From Oscillospiraceae bacterium (GTDB lineage Bacteria > Bacillota > Clostridia > Oscillospirales > Oscillospiraceae): a stretch of DNA of 64,000 bases. Numbering within the stretch: the stretch's first letter is position 1; the number at the start of each line of letters is the position of its first letter. The stretch is taken from contig WRAB01000004.1 in NCBI GenBank assembly GCA_009780435.1, positions 62,001 to 126,000 on the forward strand, given 5' to 3'. The notes beneath the pieces are model-generated. The model made no database searches, was not told where the DNA came from, and was given only the letters and a program-made list of their open reading frames with translations. A program made the position numbers and the translations under genes. Shown here piece after piece: positions 44,729 to 52,743 of the stretch.

Positions 44729-45721
44729 TCACCCCACCTTCCCAAACAAATTCGGCTCATCAAAGTCATACGTCCGATAAAACTCTTTCGTCTCCGCGAC
44801 CCGATAGGTCGTACTGCGGTTTCGATACAGTAGCCGCGTGATGTTGTAGAGATCCACCCAGATCTCCTTTGGCCCCTCCTCTTGATCCGGGTGAAAGATG
44901 AGTTGCATCCCCCAATGGAGATGGGTCTGCTTGATTCCGTTTATATTCTCTTTCCGGCTGTACCCCGTGCGGCCCATATAGCCAATTACATCCCCCGCCC
45001 GGACCACTTGTCCCTCTGCGAGGTCACAGTGATAGGGACGATTTTGCCGCAAGTGTGCGTAGTAGTAGTACCGCAACCCGTCAAAGCTGCGGATTCCAAT
45101 CCGCCAGCCCCCGTATTGATTCCAGCCCATGACCGCCACCGTACCGCTCTCCACCGCCACGATAGGCGTACCCACGGAGCCGAACAGATCATGTCCCAAA
45201 TGCCGACGGCGGTATCCATAGGAGCGGCCCGTACCAAAATCGTCAAAATGGTTAAACCCAAATCCCTCCGCAATGGGGTGATAGGCCTTTAGACCGTAGC
45301 GATTTTCCCAGATGAGCTTATCTGGATCATGGGGATCCGGTACCTGTACCTGATATTGGCCAACGAACTCACCCAAGACGGCGGAATATGCGGTGAAATA
45401 ATAATCATACTGTTTTAATTCAGAGGCTATATCGTCTAATTCTTCCCCGGAAAGTAGCCGCTGGGCCAGATTGTCCAGGGATTTCTTTTTATAATGAGAA
45501 AAATTGCCTCCCAGCTGGGCGGCCAATACGGCCAGGAGCGCAATCCAGTTTAAATGGACATCTGTCCCATAGGTCTGAATATCGTGATCCAGGGCCGTGA
45601 CCAATGCACAGTAAGGCACGTCGAAATCGACCCATTTGATATAGTCATCCTCCGCCGACGCCGTGCCGCCGGGGAGAAGTAATGTCAACGCCAAAATCAG
45701 GGCAAGCAGTCGTCTACGCAT
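44729..45721 (-). CDS. Secreted M23 family metallopeptidase
   Basis: 330 residues with a signal peptide (1-23). The LytM-type catalytic domain is at about 150-270: RRRHLGHDLFG supplies the first His/Asp zinc ligands and QTHLHWGMQ the HxH motif. The N-terminal half is alpha-helical with no known domain. It probably cuts peptide cross-links in peptidoglycan outside the cell, in spore or wall maturation. It is divergent from pdaA across 144 bp, so the two may share regulation. Confidence 0.88.
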   Translation of the reverse strand: MRRRLLALILALTLLLPGGTASAEDDYIKWVDFDVPYCALVTALDHDIQTYGTDVHLNWIALLAVLAAQLGGNFSHYKKKSLDNLAQRLLSGEELDDIASELKQYDYYFTAYSAVLGEFVGQYQVQVPDPHDPDKLIWENRYGLKAYHPIAEGFGFNHFDDFGTGRSYGYRRRHLGHDLFGSVGTPIVAVESGTVAVMGWNQYGGWRIGIRSFDGLRYYYYAHLRQNRPYHCDLAEGQVVRAGDVIGYMGRTGYSRKENINGIKQTHLHWGMQLIFHPDQEEGPKEIWVDLYNITRLLYRNRSTTYRVAETKEFYRTYDFDEPNLFGKVG

Positions 45722-45865
45722 AGAGTACCCCTTATAATCGAAAATTTATCTCATACTAATATGGCGGATTTGATCCGCAAAGATTCAGCCAATTCATGTC
45801 AGGAGTATTCCCGCCGTTTTTTGTAAATCCTATGGACAAACTTTCAACCAAAGGAGACATCCAAC

Positions 45866-46624
45866 ATGCGGCGACTTCTCGTACTCATACTTCTCGCAGC
45901 AATTCTGATCACGAGCGGAGCCATCCCCGCCCTGGCCAAGAGCGAAAACTGGGGCCTTTCCTTCCCCCATCTCGGCGAAACGCCAGTCGGCACGGCCACA
46001 CCGGAGGCGCTTTTGGAGTTGAACGCCTATTTTGTAGGCGATACCAGCGAAAAAGTGATCTATCTCACCTTTGACGCCGGATTTGAAAACGGCAACACCC
46101 CGCCGATCTTAGACGCCTTAAAGGCCGCCGAGATCCCGGCGGCCTTTTTCCTCGTAGGCACGTATATCAGAGATAACCCCGACCTGATCCGCCGCATGGT
46201 GGAGGAGGGCCACACCGTCGGCAACCACACCATGCGCCACCCGGACATGTCTGCCATCACAGATCGAGAGCGGTTCCAGGCAGAGCTTATGGAGGTGGAA
46301 CGGCACTATGAGGAGATCATCGGCGCGCCTATGACAAAGCTCTATCGGCCGCCCAATGGTAAATACAGCACAGAAAATCTAAAATTGGCCCAAGAATTGG
46401 GCTATACCACCCTGTTCTGGTCCCTGGCCTACGTGGACTGGAACGTAGACGCCCAACCCAGCAGACAACAGGCCTTTGATAAACTGATCCCCCGCATCCA
46501 CCCCGGCGCGATTGTCATGCTCCATAATACTTCTTCGACCAATGCGGAGATCATGGCGGAGTTGATTGGGAAATATCAGGAGCTGGGGTATCGGTTTGGG
46601 TGTGTGACGGAGTTGGTGAGATAA
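45866..46624 (+). CDS. pdaA: Polysaccharide deacetylase PdaA-like (muramic acid deacetylase)
   Basis: 252 residues with a signal peptide (1-24). The NodB domain has TFDAGFENGNTPPILDAL, the zinc histidines in GNHTMRHPDMS, RPPNGKYS, and the C-terminal IVMLHNTSSTNAEIM. The NWGLSFPHLGETPVGTA N-terminal block and TFDAGFENG are typical of PdaA, which deacetylates N-acetylmuramic acid so that muramic delta-lactam can form in spore cortex. AAAGGAG precedes the ATG. Confidence 0.92.
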   Translation: MRRLLVLILLAAILITSGAIPALAKSENWGLSFPHLGETPVGTATPEALLELNAYFVGDTSEKVIYLTFDAGFENGNTPPILDALKAAEIPAAFFLVGTYIRDNPDLIRRMVEEGHTVGNHTMRHPDMSAITDRERFQAELMEVERHYEEIIGAPMTKLYRPPNGKYSTENLKLAQELGYTTLFWSLAYVDWNVDAQPSRQQAFDKLIPRIHPGAIVMLHNTSSTNAEIMAELIGKYQELGYRFGCVTELVR

Positions 46625-46648
46625 ACTATAGAGCGGGTTGCCCTACAA

Positions 46649-46693
46649 ACGAACCCCCGCCGCGTATCATCAGAGATACACGGCGGGGGTTAC
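46649..46693. terminator. Terminator after pdaA
   Basis: A long hairpin with arms AACCCCCGCCG and CGGCGGGGGTT extended by GTATC/GATAC pairs. It may serve pdaA rightward and spoIVA leftward. Confidence 0.8.
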
Positions 46694-46724
46694 TTATGGT
46701 GCTCCAATATTTCCCCTTGTCCCC

Positions 46725-46771
46725 AGGCTCCTTCTTCAGAAAGAGCTGTCGCGCAGCGACTGAGGATGTCC
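46725..46771. repeat. Partial copy of the dispersed stem-loop repeat
   Basis: GGCTCCTTCTTCAGAAAGAGCTGTCGCGCAGCGACTGAGGAT-type order is related to the element at 33.63 kb. It ends 2 bp before the spoIVA stop codon. Confidence 0.55.
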
Positions 46772-46772
46772 C

Positions 46773-48251
46773 CTACAATATAATACAAATCAACCCACCG
46801 CTACCCTCGTTGATGATCCGCTGGAGGGTCTCCTGTAATTTCGCCTGGGCCTCTTCCGGCATTTTCTTGATCTTGGCGGTCAACCCCTCGCTTGCGATGT
46901 CGTAGAGGCTCTTGCCGAAGATGTTGGACTCCCAAATCCGGCTCACGTCCCCCTCGAACTCCTGGAGGAGGAAGTTGATGATCTCCTCACTGCTCCGCTC
47001 CCCGCCCACGGCGGGGGATACTTCCGTCTCAATGTTGGCGGCGATCATGTGGATGCTGGGGGCCGACGCCTTGAGCCGCACCCCGTAGCGTCCCCCCTGT
47101 TTGACGATCTCCGGTTCCTCCAGACAGAGCTGATCCTGGGTGGGGAGCACCACGCCGTATCCCCGGCTCCGGACTTCTTCCAATGCCTCGCTGATCTTGT
47201 CGTATTCCAGCTTCACATGGGCCATCTCCGTGAGCTTCGCCAGAAGATCGCCATCGTCCCGGATGGCGAAACCCGACTCCTGACTCAAGGTCTCATAGAA
47301 CATCTCCCGTGGGAGGTCTAACTCCGCGTGTACCACGCCGCTGCCCAGGTGCATGGCCCGCACCCCAGCCCGGTGGATTCCCTCTCTTTGGCCCATCTGC
47401 GCCACCACAGTGTTCACGTCCCGAATATACCGCAACTGCCCAGCACAGGATCGGATGGTCTCAAAGAGGACTTCTTTGATGGGATGATTAAAAGCTAGCG
47501 CATCCACCCAAGGGGGCAGGAATATCCCGAACTCGCTGACGGGAAACTCCCGCAGGACGCTCTGGATGATCTCTACAATATCCCCCTCGTCCAATTCCAT
47601 ACAGTTGACCGCTCGGCAGGTGATCCCGTAGGTCTCCTCCATGTGCCGCCGGAGTTCCTGGGCCGCCTGCCCCTTGGGATTCTGGGAGTTGATGAGGACG
47701 ATGAATGGCTTACCGATCTCTTTGAGTTCTAAAATCACCCGCTCCTCCGCCGGGAGATAGTCCTCCCGTGGAATCTCGGTGATACTGCCGTCAGTGGTGA
47801 TGACCACGCCGATGGTGGAGTGCTCGGCGATGACTTTCCGGGTACCGGTCTCCGCCGCCTCCGTCATGGGTATCTCGTGATCGAACCAGGGAGTGGTGAC
47901 CATCCGCTCACTCTCCCCTTCAAATTGACCAATGGCCCCCTGCACCATATACCCCACGCAGTCGATGAGCCGGACGGAGAGACTGGCCACCCCGTCCATC
48001 TTAATCTCCACCGCGTCCTCTGGGACAAATTTCGGCTCCGCCGTCATAATGGTGCGGCCGCTGCCCGACTGGGGCAGTTCATCCCGGGCCCGCTCCTGCA
48101 TGTATACGTTCTCAATATTGGGGATCACCAGGGTCTCCATAAACCGCTTGATAAAGGTAGATTTCCCCGTCCGCACAGGCCCAACGATGCCAAGATAAAT
48201 ATTGCCGTCAGTGCGTAGGGCAATATCCTCGTAGATTTTATTTTCTTCCAC
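46773..48251 (-). CDS. spoIVA: Stage IV sporulation protein A
   Basis: 492 residues, the same length as Bacillus subtilis SpoIVA. An N-terminal ATPase domain has Walker A GPVRTGKS at residues 24-31 and the conserved DELPQSGSGRTIMTAEPKFVP block. The C-terminus IINEGSGGLICIIL matches the region needed for coat anchoring. SpoIVA polymerises on the forespore outer membrane as the base of the coat. GTG at 48251 is chosen because GGAGGGGG lies 9 nt before it and an upstream TTG falls inside that site. Confidence 0.97.
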   Translation of the reverse strand: MEENKIYEDIALRTDGNIYLGIVGPVRTGKSTFIKRFMETLVIPNIENVYMQERARDELPQSGSGRTIMTAEPKFVPEDAVEIKMDGVASLSVRLIDCVGYMVQGAIGQFEGESERMVTTPWFDHEIPMTEAAETGTRKVIAEHSTIGVVITTDGSITEIPREDYLPAEERVILELKEIGKPFIVLINSQNPKGQAAQELRRHMEETYGITCRAVNCMELDEGDIVEIIQSVLREFPVSEFGIFLPPWVDALAFNHPIKEVLFETIRSCAGQLRYIRDVNTVVAQMGQREGIHRAGVRAMHLGSGVVHAELDLPREMFYETLSQESGFAIRDDGDLLAKLTEMAHVKLEYDKISEALEEVRSRGYGVVLPTQDQLCLEEPEIVKQGGRYGVRLKASAPSIHMIAANIETEVSPAVGGERSSEEIINFLLQEFEGDVSRIWESNIFGKSLYDIASEGLTAKIKKMPEEAQAKLQETLQRIINEGSGGLICIIL

Positions 48252-48288
48252 GCCTTTTTCCCCCTCCAAATTAGACTTTCTGCTAACA

Positions 48289-48315
48289 TGTCTATGGGGA
48301 TAAGCTTCCGATTAT
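48289..48315 (-). promoter_or_regulatory. Possible sigma-E promoter of spoIVA
   Basis: On the minus strand ATAAT (48311-48315) and CATAGACA (48289-48296) resemble the sigma-E -35 and -10 elements with 14 bp between them, about 38 bp before the start codon. In Bacillus spoIVA is sigma-E dependent. Based on a partial match only. Confidence 0.35.
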
Positions 48316-48375
48316 GCAGGGCGTGGACAAGAAAATTCTCAAAAAGATTGTACTGCCACCTCATCTGACCCAAAG

Positions 48376-48404
48376 TGGACATTTTTGTATTTGCATGTTA
48401 CAAT
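48376..48404 (+). promoter_or_regulatory. Predicted sigma-A promoter of the broken hydrolase gene
   Basis: TGGACA (48376-48381), 17 bp, then TACAAT (48399-48404). A GCCGTG/CACGGC hairpin follows in the leader. Confidence 0.55.
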
Positions 48405-48482
48405 TTGAGCAGAGAATTTTGTGCGTCGCCAGCCGTGTGAGCGCGCACGGCTAAAATTATGTTTGAGGGGTGGATCTCTAAA

Positions 48483-49816
48483 ATGAAGCGGGTTATCAGT
48501 GTTCTCCTTATACTTTTCTTACTGTTTGTTGCTGCATGCAGCAACAACGATCCGTCGCAGTCGGAGATCGCACAAGAGCCCAACGACTATAGCGATGCAG
48601 TGCAGGAAGAGGTCAAAGAAGTCGAAGAAGTGCGCCCTTTGAGACCCATAACGATCGAAGGAACATTGCCCTCTGGCACCGCATATGCCGACCTTGAGCC
48701 GTTCGTAAATGAATTTTTCAGAGAGAACGAACACTTACTGGCAGCATTTTCGGTATCGGTATTTGTAGACGATTACATAATTCTTGATAGCTATTTCGGC
48801 TTTGTCGGCGGCACGGCGCCTGATTTTGAAATTCTGAACGCTCCCGGCGCAGTATTTCACTGGGCCGGTGCGACTAAATCCCTGGTGTATGTCAGCGCTA
48901 TGCAGCTGTATGAACGTGGTCTGTTGGATTTGAATGCGGATATACGTAACTATCTTCCCAATGGTATGATTACAATACACGAGGATAGCGACCCTGTCAC
49001 AATGCTTCACCTTATGAATCAAACTTCCGGCTTAATGACTGACAGAACCGTAGATTCCGGGCAATTCCTCTGGTCTGATGAGACCACTGATTCTTTCGAT
49101 CTTGGAAATTATCTTATGCGCCTGGGACTGCACCAACCCTGGGCAGGCGAGATGTGGATGCCCAATTACATTGCAACGGCACTCGCGGGTCATATCGTCG
49201 AAACGATTTCCGGCGTTTCCTTCCATGAATACGTCAATACGAATATATTCGAGCCCCTCGTATGACGCACACCTCTCTTTCCCCCGGACTCGTAGATAAC
49301 CCGATTGTCAGAGAGCAATGGGAGAAAAGCAGACTCACACGTTTCTGGCTGGATGGCTCTATGACGCTGCATGTAGGGGAGCCACTTATAGAGTTTGAGC
49401 GGGAAATGTTCTCCATCTTTCCTGCAGTCGGCGCTTACGGTACAATTTCAGATTTGCAAAAATTCGTCAAGGCGCTTTTGCCTGATGAAAACGGATATTC
49501 TCCGCTTTTCGAGAACGCGGAGACGCTTGCGAGGATGTTTTCTGTTTCCCACGAGCCACCGGGATCTATGGGGCTTCCAAGGGTGATACGCCACGGTTTT
49601 ACTGATGAGAATCCGGCATTGGGCTGGATTGCTCCCGATGAAACACTGCAAATTGGCTACGGCGGTATCGGTCCATTTGGCTTTACCTATTTTATTGCGG
49701 ATATTGAAAATGGCGTCGGATTGGTCTTATTGTCAAATGTTGATATTTCTGGAGTTTTTGTTCCAGGTCAAGAATTCTTTTTTAGCGAAGTTGTAAGGCT
49801 GGTTTTCGGAGAATAA
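48483..49816 (+). pseudogene. Beta-lactamase-fold serine hydrolase lipoprotein, frameshifted
   Basis: Two adjacent frames form one protein of about 444 residues. The first part (48483-49265) has a lipoprotein signal with lipobox FVAAC and ends IFEPLV; the second resumes in another frame with MTHTSLSPGLVDN from 49262. Homologues read PLGMTHTS across this point, so one base, probably a G, is missing near 49260. The SxxK site reads GATK in HWAGATKSLV, and the YxN site reads MPN, so key residues are also absent. It is probably a decaying gene or a noncatalytic protein. Confidence 0.8.
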
Positions 49817-49839
49817 TGCCGATAAAGCGAACCCCCTTT

Positions 49840-49882
49840 GAAACAAGGCAATTTCAAGCCTTATTTCAAAGGGGGTTTTCCT
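49840..49882. terminator. Bidirectional terminator between the broken hydrolase gene and nif3-like gene
   Basis: Long hairpin with arms ACCCCCTTTGAAA and TTTCAAAGGGGGT plus inner pairs, between convergent genes. Confidence 0.85.
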
Positions 49883-49914
49883 GTCTTAAAAAAAGTTCCT
49901 TTTGACAAGAATCC

Positions 49915-50730
49915 CTATTGTGCCACAAAAAATTGAGCCGGTTGCGTGTGCCGGTCAGAGACGGTCACCGTGAGATCGGGGAATTCGGCAAGCAATCCCG
50001 TCTCCAAGACAGGGCTGATGATATCCTCCGTGGCGTAGTGATCTCCGTCAATGAGGTTGATCCCGAGGTCTCTCGCATCTAAGAAAATATTGTGCTTCAA
50101 ATCAGCGCTGACAAAGGTATCGCACCCCGAATTCGCCGCCTGCTGGAACACGCTGCCGCCGCTGCCGCCCATAACAGCCACCCGGCGGACAGGGACCCCC
50201 GCATCGTGATAGCGGATTCCCTTCGTACCCAGCACTGCACTGACCTGCCGCAAAAATTCCGCCATAGAGAGAGCTGACGACAACTGCCCAATACGCCCGA
50301 ATCCGTATGGCATCCCCTGGGCATCTGCCCCCATGGGCTTGAGAACTGTAGTCTCCGTGAGCCCTAGTTTCGCCGCTAAGACATCATTGACACCCCCCGC
50401 CACGGAATCCAGATTCGTATGCATACAGATGGCGCCAATATCGTGGCGAATCATCTTCAGGAGCCGCTGCCCCGTCAAATCCTCGTCCGTCACCCGGGTG
50501 AGAGGCGCCAAAATCACCGGGTGGTGGGCGACAATCAGCTCCGCCCCCAGGTCGATGGCCTCGTCAATCACGTCGTCTGTGATATCCAGGGCAATCAGAA
50601 CCCGGCGCACCCGCTGATCTCCCCTACCCACCAGATGCCCCACGTTGTCAACCTCCATCTTCATCTCCACCGGGGCGATCCGGTTGAGATAGGCGAACAC
50701 GTCTTTTGCCTGTACGTTGGATTTACTCAT
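49915..50730 (-). CDS. Nif3-like dinuclear metal center protein (YqfO family)
   Basis: 271 residues. Metal ligands are in IVAHHPVILAPL, MHTNLDSVAGGVNDVLA and the C-terminal DGDHYATE. The family forms toroidal hexamers; a GTP cyclohydrolase type 1b role has been claimed for some members but the general function is open. The inserted PII-like domain of the longer YqfO proteins is absent at this length. ATG overlaps the trmK stop by 4 bp, a conserved Firmicute pairing. Confidence 0.88.
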   Translation of the reverse strand: MSKSNVQAKDVFAYLNRIAPVEMKMEVDNVGHLVGRGDQRVRRVLIALDITDDVIDEAIDLGAELIVAHHPVILAPLTRVTDEDLTGQRLLKMIRHDIGAICMHTNLDSVAGGVNDVLAAKLGLTETTVLKPMGADAQGMPYGFGRIGQLSSALSMAEFLRQVSAVLGTKGIRYHDAGVPVRRVAVMGGSGGSVFQQAANSGCDTFVSADLKHNIFLDARDLGINLIDGDHYATEDIISPVLETGLLAEFPDLTVTVSDRHTQPAQFFVAQ

Positions 50731-51422
50731 TTGCTATGTACTCCTCTCCACTGTTCCAATTCTTGTAACGTCAGTTGAAATTCTGACCGTTTGTCCTGAT
50801 CCTCCGGCCTTCTGGATCGTTCCAGTCCTTCGATTGCACGGCGCAACTTGCCACATAATCCCGCCAGATACAACTCCAACAGAGCATCCCCCCGCTCCAA
50901 AAGCGCCGGATGGATATAGCGGGCACCGCCTACAGGCGGCGCCATGTCCCCCGCCGCCGCCTCGTATATCGTATAAATCTCCCCGGCATCTTCCGCCAGA
51001 TGCTGATCCGACACCCGGTATCCCCCCAGGGCCAAAGCGTCCATGAGTTCCGGACTCTTCGACTGGGGCTGTAGGATGATCCGGTATTCCCCCGTTTTGA
51101 GCCAGGGCGTGCGAGCCAAAATCCCGCCGATGGTCTCCCCGCCCATGCCGGCGATGACGACGGTATCCACCTCTTGGGGCAACACTCCCCCCAATCCGTC
51201 GGCCAGCCGGAAGTCGATGCCGGATTTGATGCCGTGGCGCTCTGCACTCTGCCTCGCCGCATCCAGCGGGCCGGGCCGGATATCCGTGGCGATGACAAAT
51301 GGACACCGCCCCGTCTGTCGGAGCCACACCGGCAAATATCCGTGATCCGTACCCACATCCGCCACCCGGCTCCCCGCCGGGATCAGACGGGCCATGGCGG
51401 CAAGTCTCGGTGATAGGGTCAT
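50727..51422 (-). CDS. trmK: tRNA (adenine(22)-N(1))-methyltransferase TrmK
   Basis: 231 residues starting with SPRLAAMARLIPAGSRVADVGTDHGYLPVWL, the SAM motif I of TrmK (YqfN). VDTVVIAGMGGETIGGIL and RIILQPQSKSPELMDAL are also characteristic. It methylates N1 of adenosine 22 in tRNA. It is coupled to the nif3-like gene, as in Bacillus yqfN-yqfO. AAGGGG precedes the ATG. Confidence 0.94.
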   Translation of the reverse strand: MTLSPRLAAMARLIPAGSRVADVGTDHGYLPVWLRQTGRCPFVIATDIRPGPLDAARQSAERHGIKSGIDFRLADGLGGVLPQEVDTVVIAGMGGETIGGILARTPWLKTGEYRIILQPQSKSPELMDALALGGYRVSDQHLAEDAGEIYTIYEAAAGDMAPPVGGARYIHPALLERGDALLELYLAGLCGKLRRAIEGLERSRRPEDQDKRSEFQLTLQELEQWRGVHSK

Positions 51423-51491
51423 AGGTGTATCCCCTTCCTGCGCAAAGACAGGGCGAACACGACTGCCCGCCCCATCCTGTTTTGTCCGGCT

Positions 51492-51695
51492 CTACTGGAC
51501 CGCAACGAGTGCATTCAATTTCTCCGCAAACTCGTCTACATCGACGCCGTGGCCGGCGCAGGCCTCCCCCAAGGTCTCGGTACGAGCTCTAGCGCAACCC
51601 AAACAGTGCATTCCCATGGCCTGAAACATGGGAACAGACCCCGGCGCAATCTGCAAAATATCTGCGATAATCGTGTCTTTTGTAATCTGTGCCAT
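51492..51695 (-). CDS. DUF1858 domain protein
   Basis: 67 residues. ITKDTIIADILQIAPGSVPMFQAMGMHCLGCARARTETLGEAC matches the DUF1858 small helical domain with paired cysteines (MHCLGC), common in anaerobes and possibly a redox or metal site. ATG at 51695 follows GGAGG by 8 nt. The ribosome binding site and first codons are repeated almost exactly at the start of the DUF1902 gene. Confidence 0.82.
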   Translation of the reverse strand: MAQITKDTIIADILQIAPGSVPMFQAMGMHCLGCARARTETLGEACAGHGVDVDEFAEKLNALVAVQ

Positions 51696-51708
51696 CTGAT
51701 GAACCTCC
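51687..51708. repeat. 22-bp direct repeat, left copy
   Basis: This is the ribosome binding site and start of the DUF1858 gene (minus strand GGAGGTTCATCA, R, then ATGGCACAG). It matches 52133-52154 at 21 of 22 positions in the same orientation. Confidence 0.8.
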
Positions 51709-51722
51709 ATCGTGTTATTGAT

Positions 51723-51920
51723 TTATCGGAATCGATATTCAATTCCTGATTCTTCTAAGATTTTATTTGCTGTGTGGCGAGATTTTATCTTTCCGTCTAC
51801 GGTTACATTTCGCTTTGTAATGGGGCTGTACCAAATATCATGGTCACCTTTTCCGTGCCGAGTAAACGTGCAACCGTGTTTGGACAATATTTTTCTGACA
51901 TGTCTTTCATACTCGGCCAT
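51723..51920 (-). CDS. HicA-like toxin, second module
   Basis: 65 residues of the HicA double-stranded RNA-binding-like fold, with the catalytic histidine H27 in RHGKGDHDIWYSP and the ending ANKILEESGIEYRF. HicA proteins cut mRNA until bound by their antitoxin. The partner is the DUF1902 protein encoded directly upstream; stop and start share one base. No separate promoter is visible. Confidence 0.78.
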   Translation of the reverse strand: MAEYERHVRKILSKHGCTFTRHGKGDHDIWYSPITKRNVTVDGKIKSRHTANKILEESGIEYRFR

Positions 51921-52141
51921 TAGACCGCCAGCCTTTCCCGCCTTTTTGTATGATACTCGACAGAAATGTCCCCGGTATCCAACGCATTTAATTCTATTAG
52001 TTCAGGTATTGCGACACGAACTCGCTCAATAAGGGCATCGCAAGAACCGTGCTCCAATACAAGGCCCGGTACGTTTTCACTGGTGGCTATCCAAACGTGC
52101 GCCTCATTGTCCCATACAAGGTTGACGATATACTGTGCCAT
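51920..52141 (-). CDS. DUF1902 domain antitoxin-like protein
   Basis: 73 residues. IVNLVWDNEAHVWIATSENVPGLVLEHGSCDALIERVRVAIPELI matches the DUF1902 fold, which is a HicB-like half domain. It probably neutralises the HicA-like toxin encoded immediately downstream. The ribosome binding site with GGAGG and the first codons repeat those of the DUF1858 gene. There is no DNA-binding domain, so autoregulation may rely on the upstream HicB. Confidence 0.75.
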   Translation of the reverse strand: MAQYIVNLVWDNEAHVWIATSENVPGLVLEHGSCDALIERVRVAIPELIELNALDTGDISVEYHTKRRERLAV

Positions 52142-52154
52142 TTGATGAACCTCC
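52133..52154. repeat. 22-bp direct repeat, right copy
   Basis: Ribosome binding site and start of the DUF1902 gene, with one mismatch to 51687-51708. The two copies bound the DUF1902-HicA pair. Confidence 0.8.
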
Positions 52155-52171
52155 GTTTATTTTTAAGTGTA

Positions 52172-52381
52172 TTAAATGTTTTTCAACAGCTCTTCCAGTG
52201 TAAGTCCCGCCTGCTCTAGTATAGACGAGAGCGTTCCTTTCGCAAGCTCATAGTGCATGGGAACGATTACTGTTCGGCCAGCCTTTTTATACTTTCTGTG
52301 GCTGCCCTTTTGCTTTACAAATTGGAACCCATTGACCTCTAGCCCCTTTATGACTTGCTGTGGCTTCAATACCGGCGGCAT
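52172..52381 (-). CDS. hicA: HicA toxin
   Basis: 69 residues: LKPQQVIKGLEVNGFQFVKQKGSHRKYKKAGRTVIVPMHYELAKGTLSSILEQAGLTLEELL is the standard HicA sequence, with catalytic histidine H28 in KGSHRKY. It is an mRNA interferase blocked by HicB. Its start shares one base with the hicB stop. It lies first of the two toxins in this toxin-antitoxin run. Confidence 0.92.
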   Translation of the reverse strand: MPPVLKPQQVIKGLEVNGFQFVKQKGSHRKYKKAGRTVIVPMHYELAKGTLSSILEQAGLTLEELLKNI

Positions 52382-52584
52382 TATATGGCGACCTCTAGTG
52401 TTGTCACGAAAGTCTGTGGAAGTGTGGGTAGGACTTCATCTTCGTAGTACAACTCCAACGCTTCACGCAAATTGATGATTGCCTCATCCATGGTCTCGCC
52501 CTGTGAGGCCACGTTGTTTTCGAGACATTTTGCTACATACCAAAAATCTTCTTTTTGTATGACAATGGTGAATAGTCTGCTCAT
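52381..52584 (-). CDS. hicB: HicB antitoxin
   Basis: 67 residues. FTIVIQKEDFWYVAKCLENNVASQGETMDEAIINLREALELYYED is the HicB partial RNase H-like fold. It binds HicA, and the complex usually represses its own promoter. No C-terminal HTH or RHH domain is apparent, so how it binds DNA is unclear. ATG at 52584 is chosen from GGGAGG; a longer frame upstream is not supported. Confidence 0.9.
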   Translation of the reverse strand: MSRLFTIVIQKEDFWYVAKCLENNVASQGETMDEAIINLREALELYYEDEVLPTLPQTFVTTLEVAI

Positions 52585-52610
52585 GGTTGACCTCCCTGTT
52601 TTTCTTATAG

Positions 52611-52629
52611 TATACGCCATTTGCGTATA
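52611..52629. promoter_or_regulatory. Palindromic operator candidate of the hicBA run
   Basis: TATACGC and GCGTATA separated by 5 bp, 27 bp upstream of hicB in the divergent region shared with the two-component operon. Confidence 0.55.
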
Positions 52630-52676
52630 AAAATCAATTGCGATTATAAACAACTGCTCCATTTGCCGCACACTCT

Positions 52677-52717
52677 TAACAACTCTCTAATAAACCCGTG
52701 ATACTATGTGATATAAT
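52677..52717 (+). promoter_or_regulatory. Response-regulator box and promoter of the two-component operon
   Basis: TAACAAC (52677) and TAATAAA (52688) are 11 bp apart, the phasing of OmpR-type half sites. TATAAT (52712-52717) follows. The box matches another one before the gene at 54859. Confidence 0.6.
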
Positions 52718-52743
52718 ACACCCAAAAGCGAGGTGACGAACAG

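Noticed and set aside
49255-49270. Programmed frameshift in the hydrolase gene
   Set aside because: No slippery heptamer is visible at the site, and missing active-site residues fit decay better.
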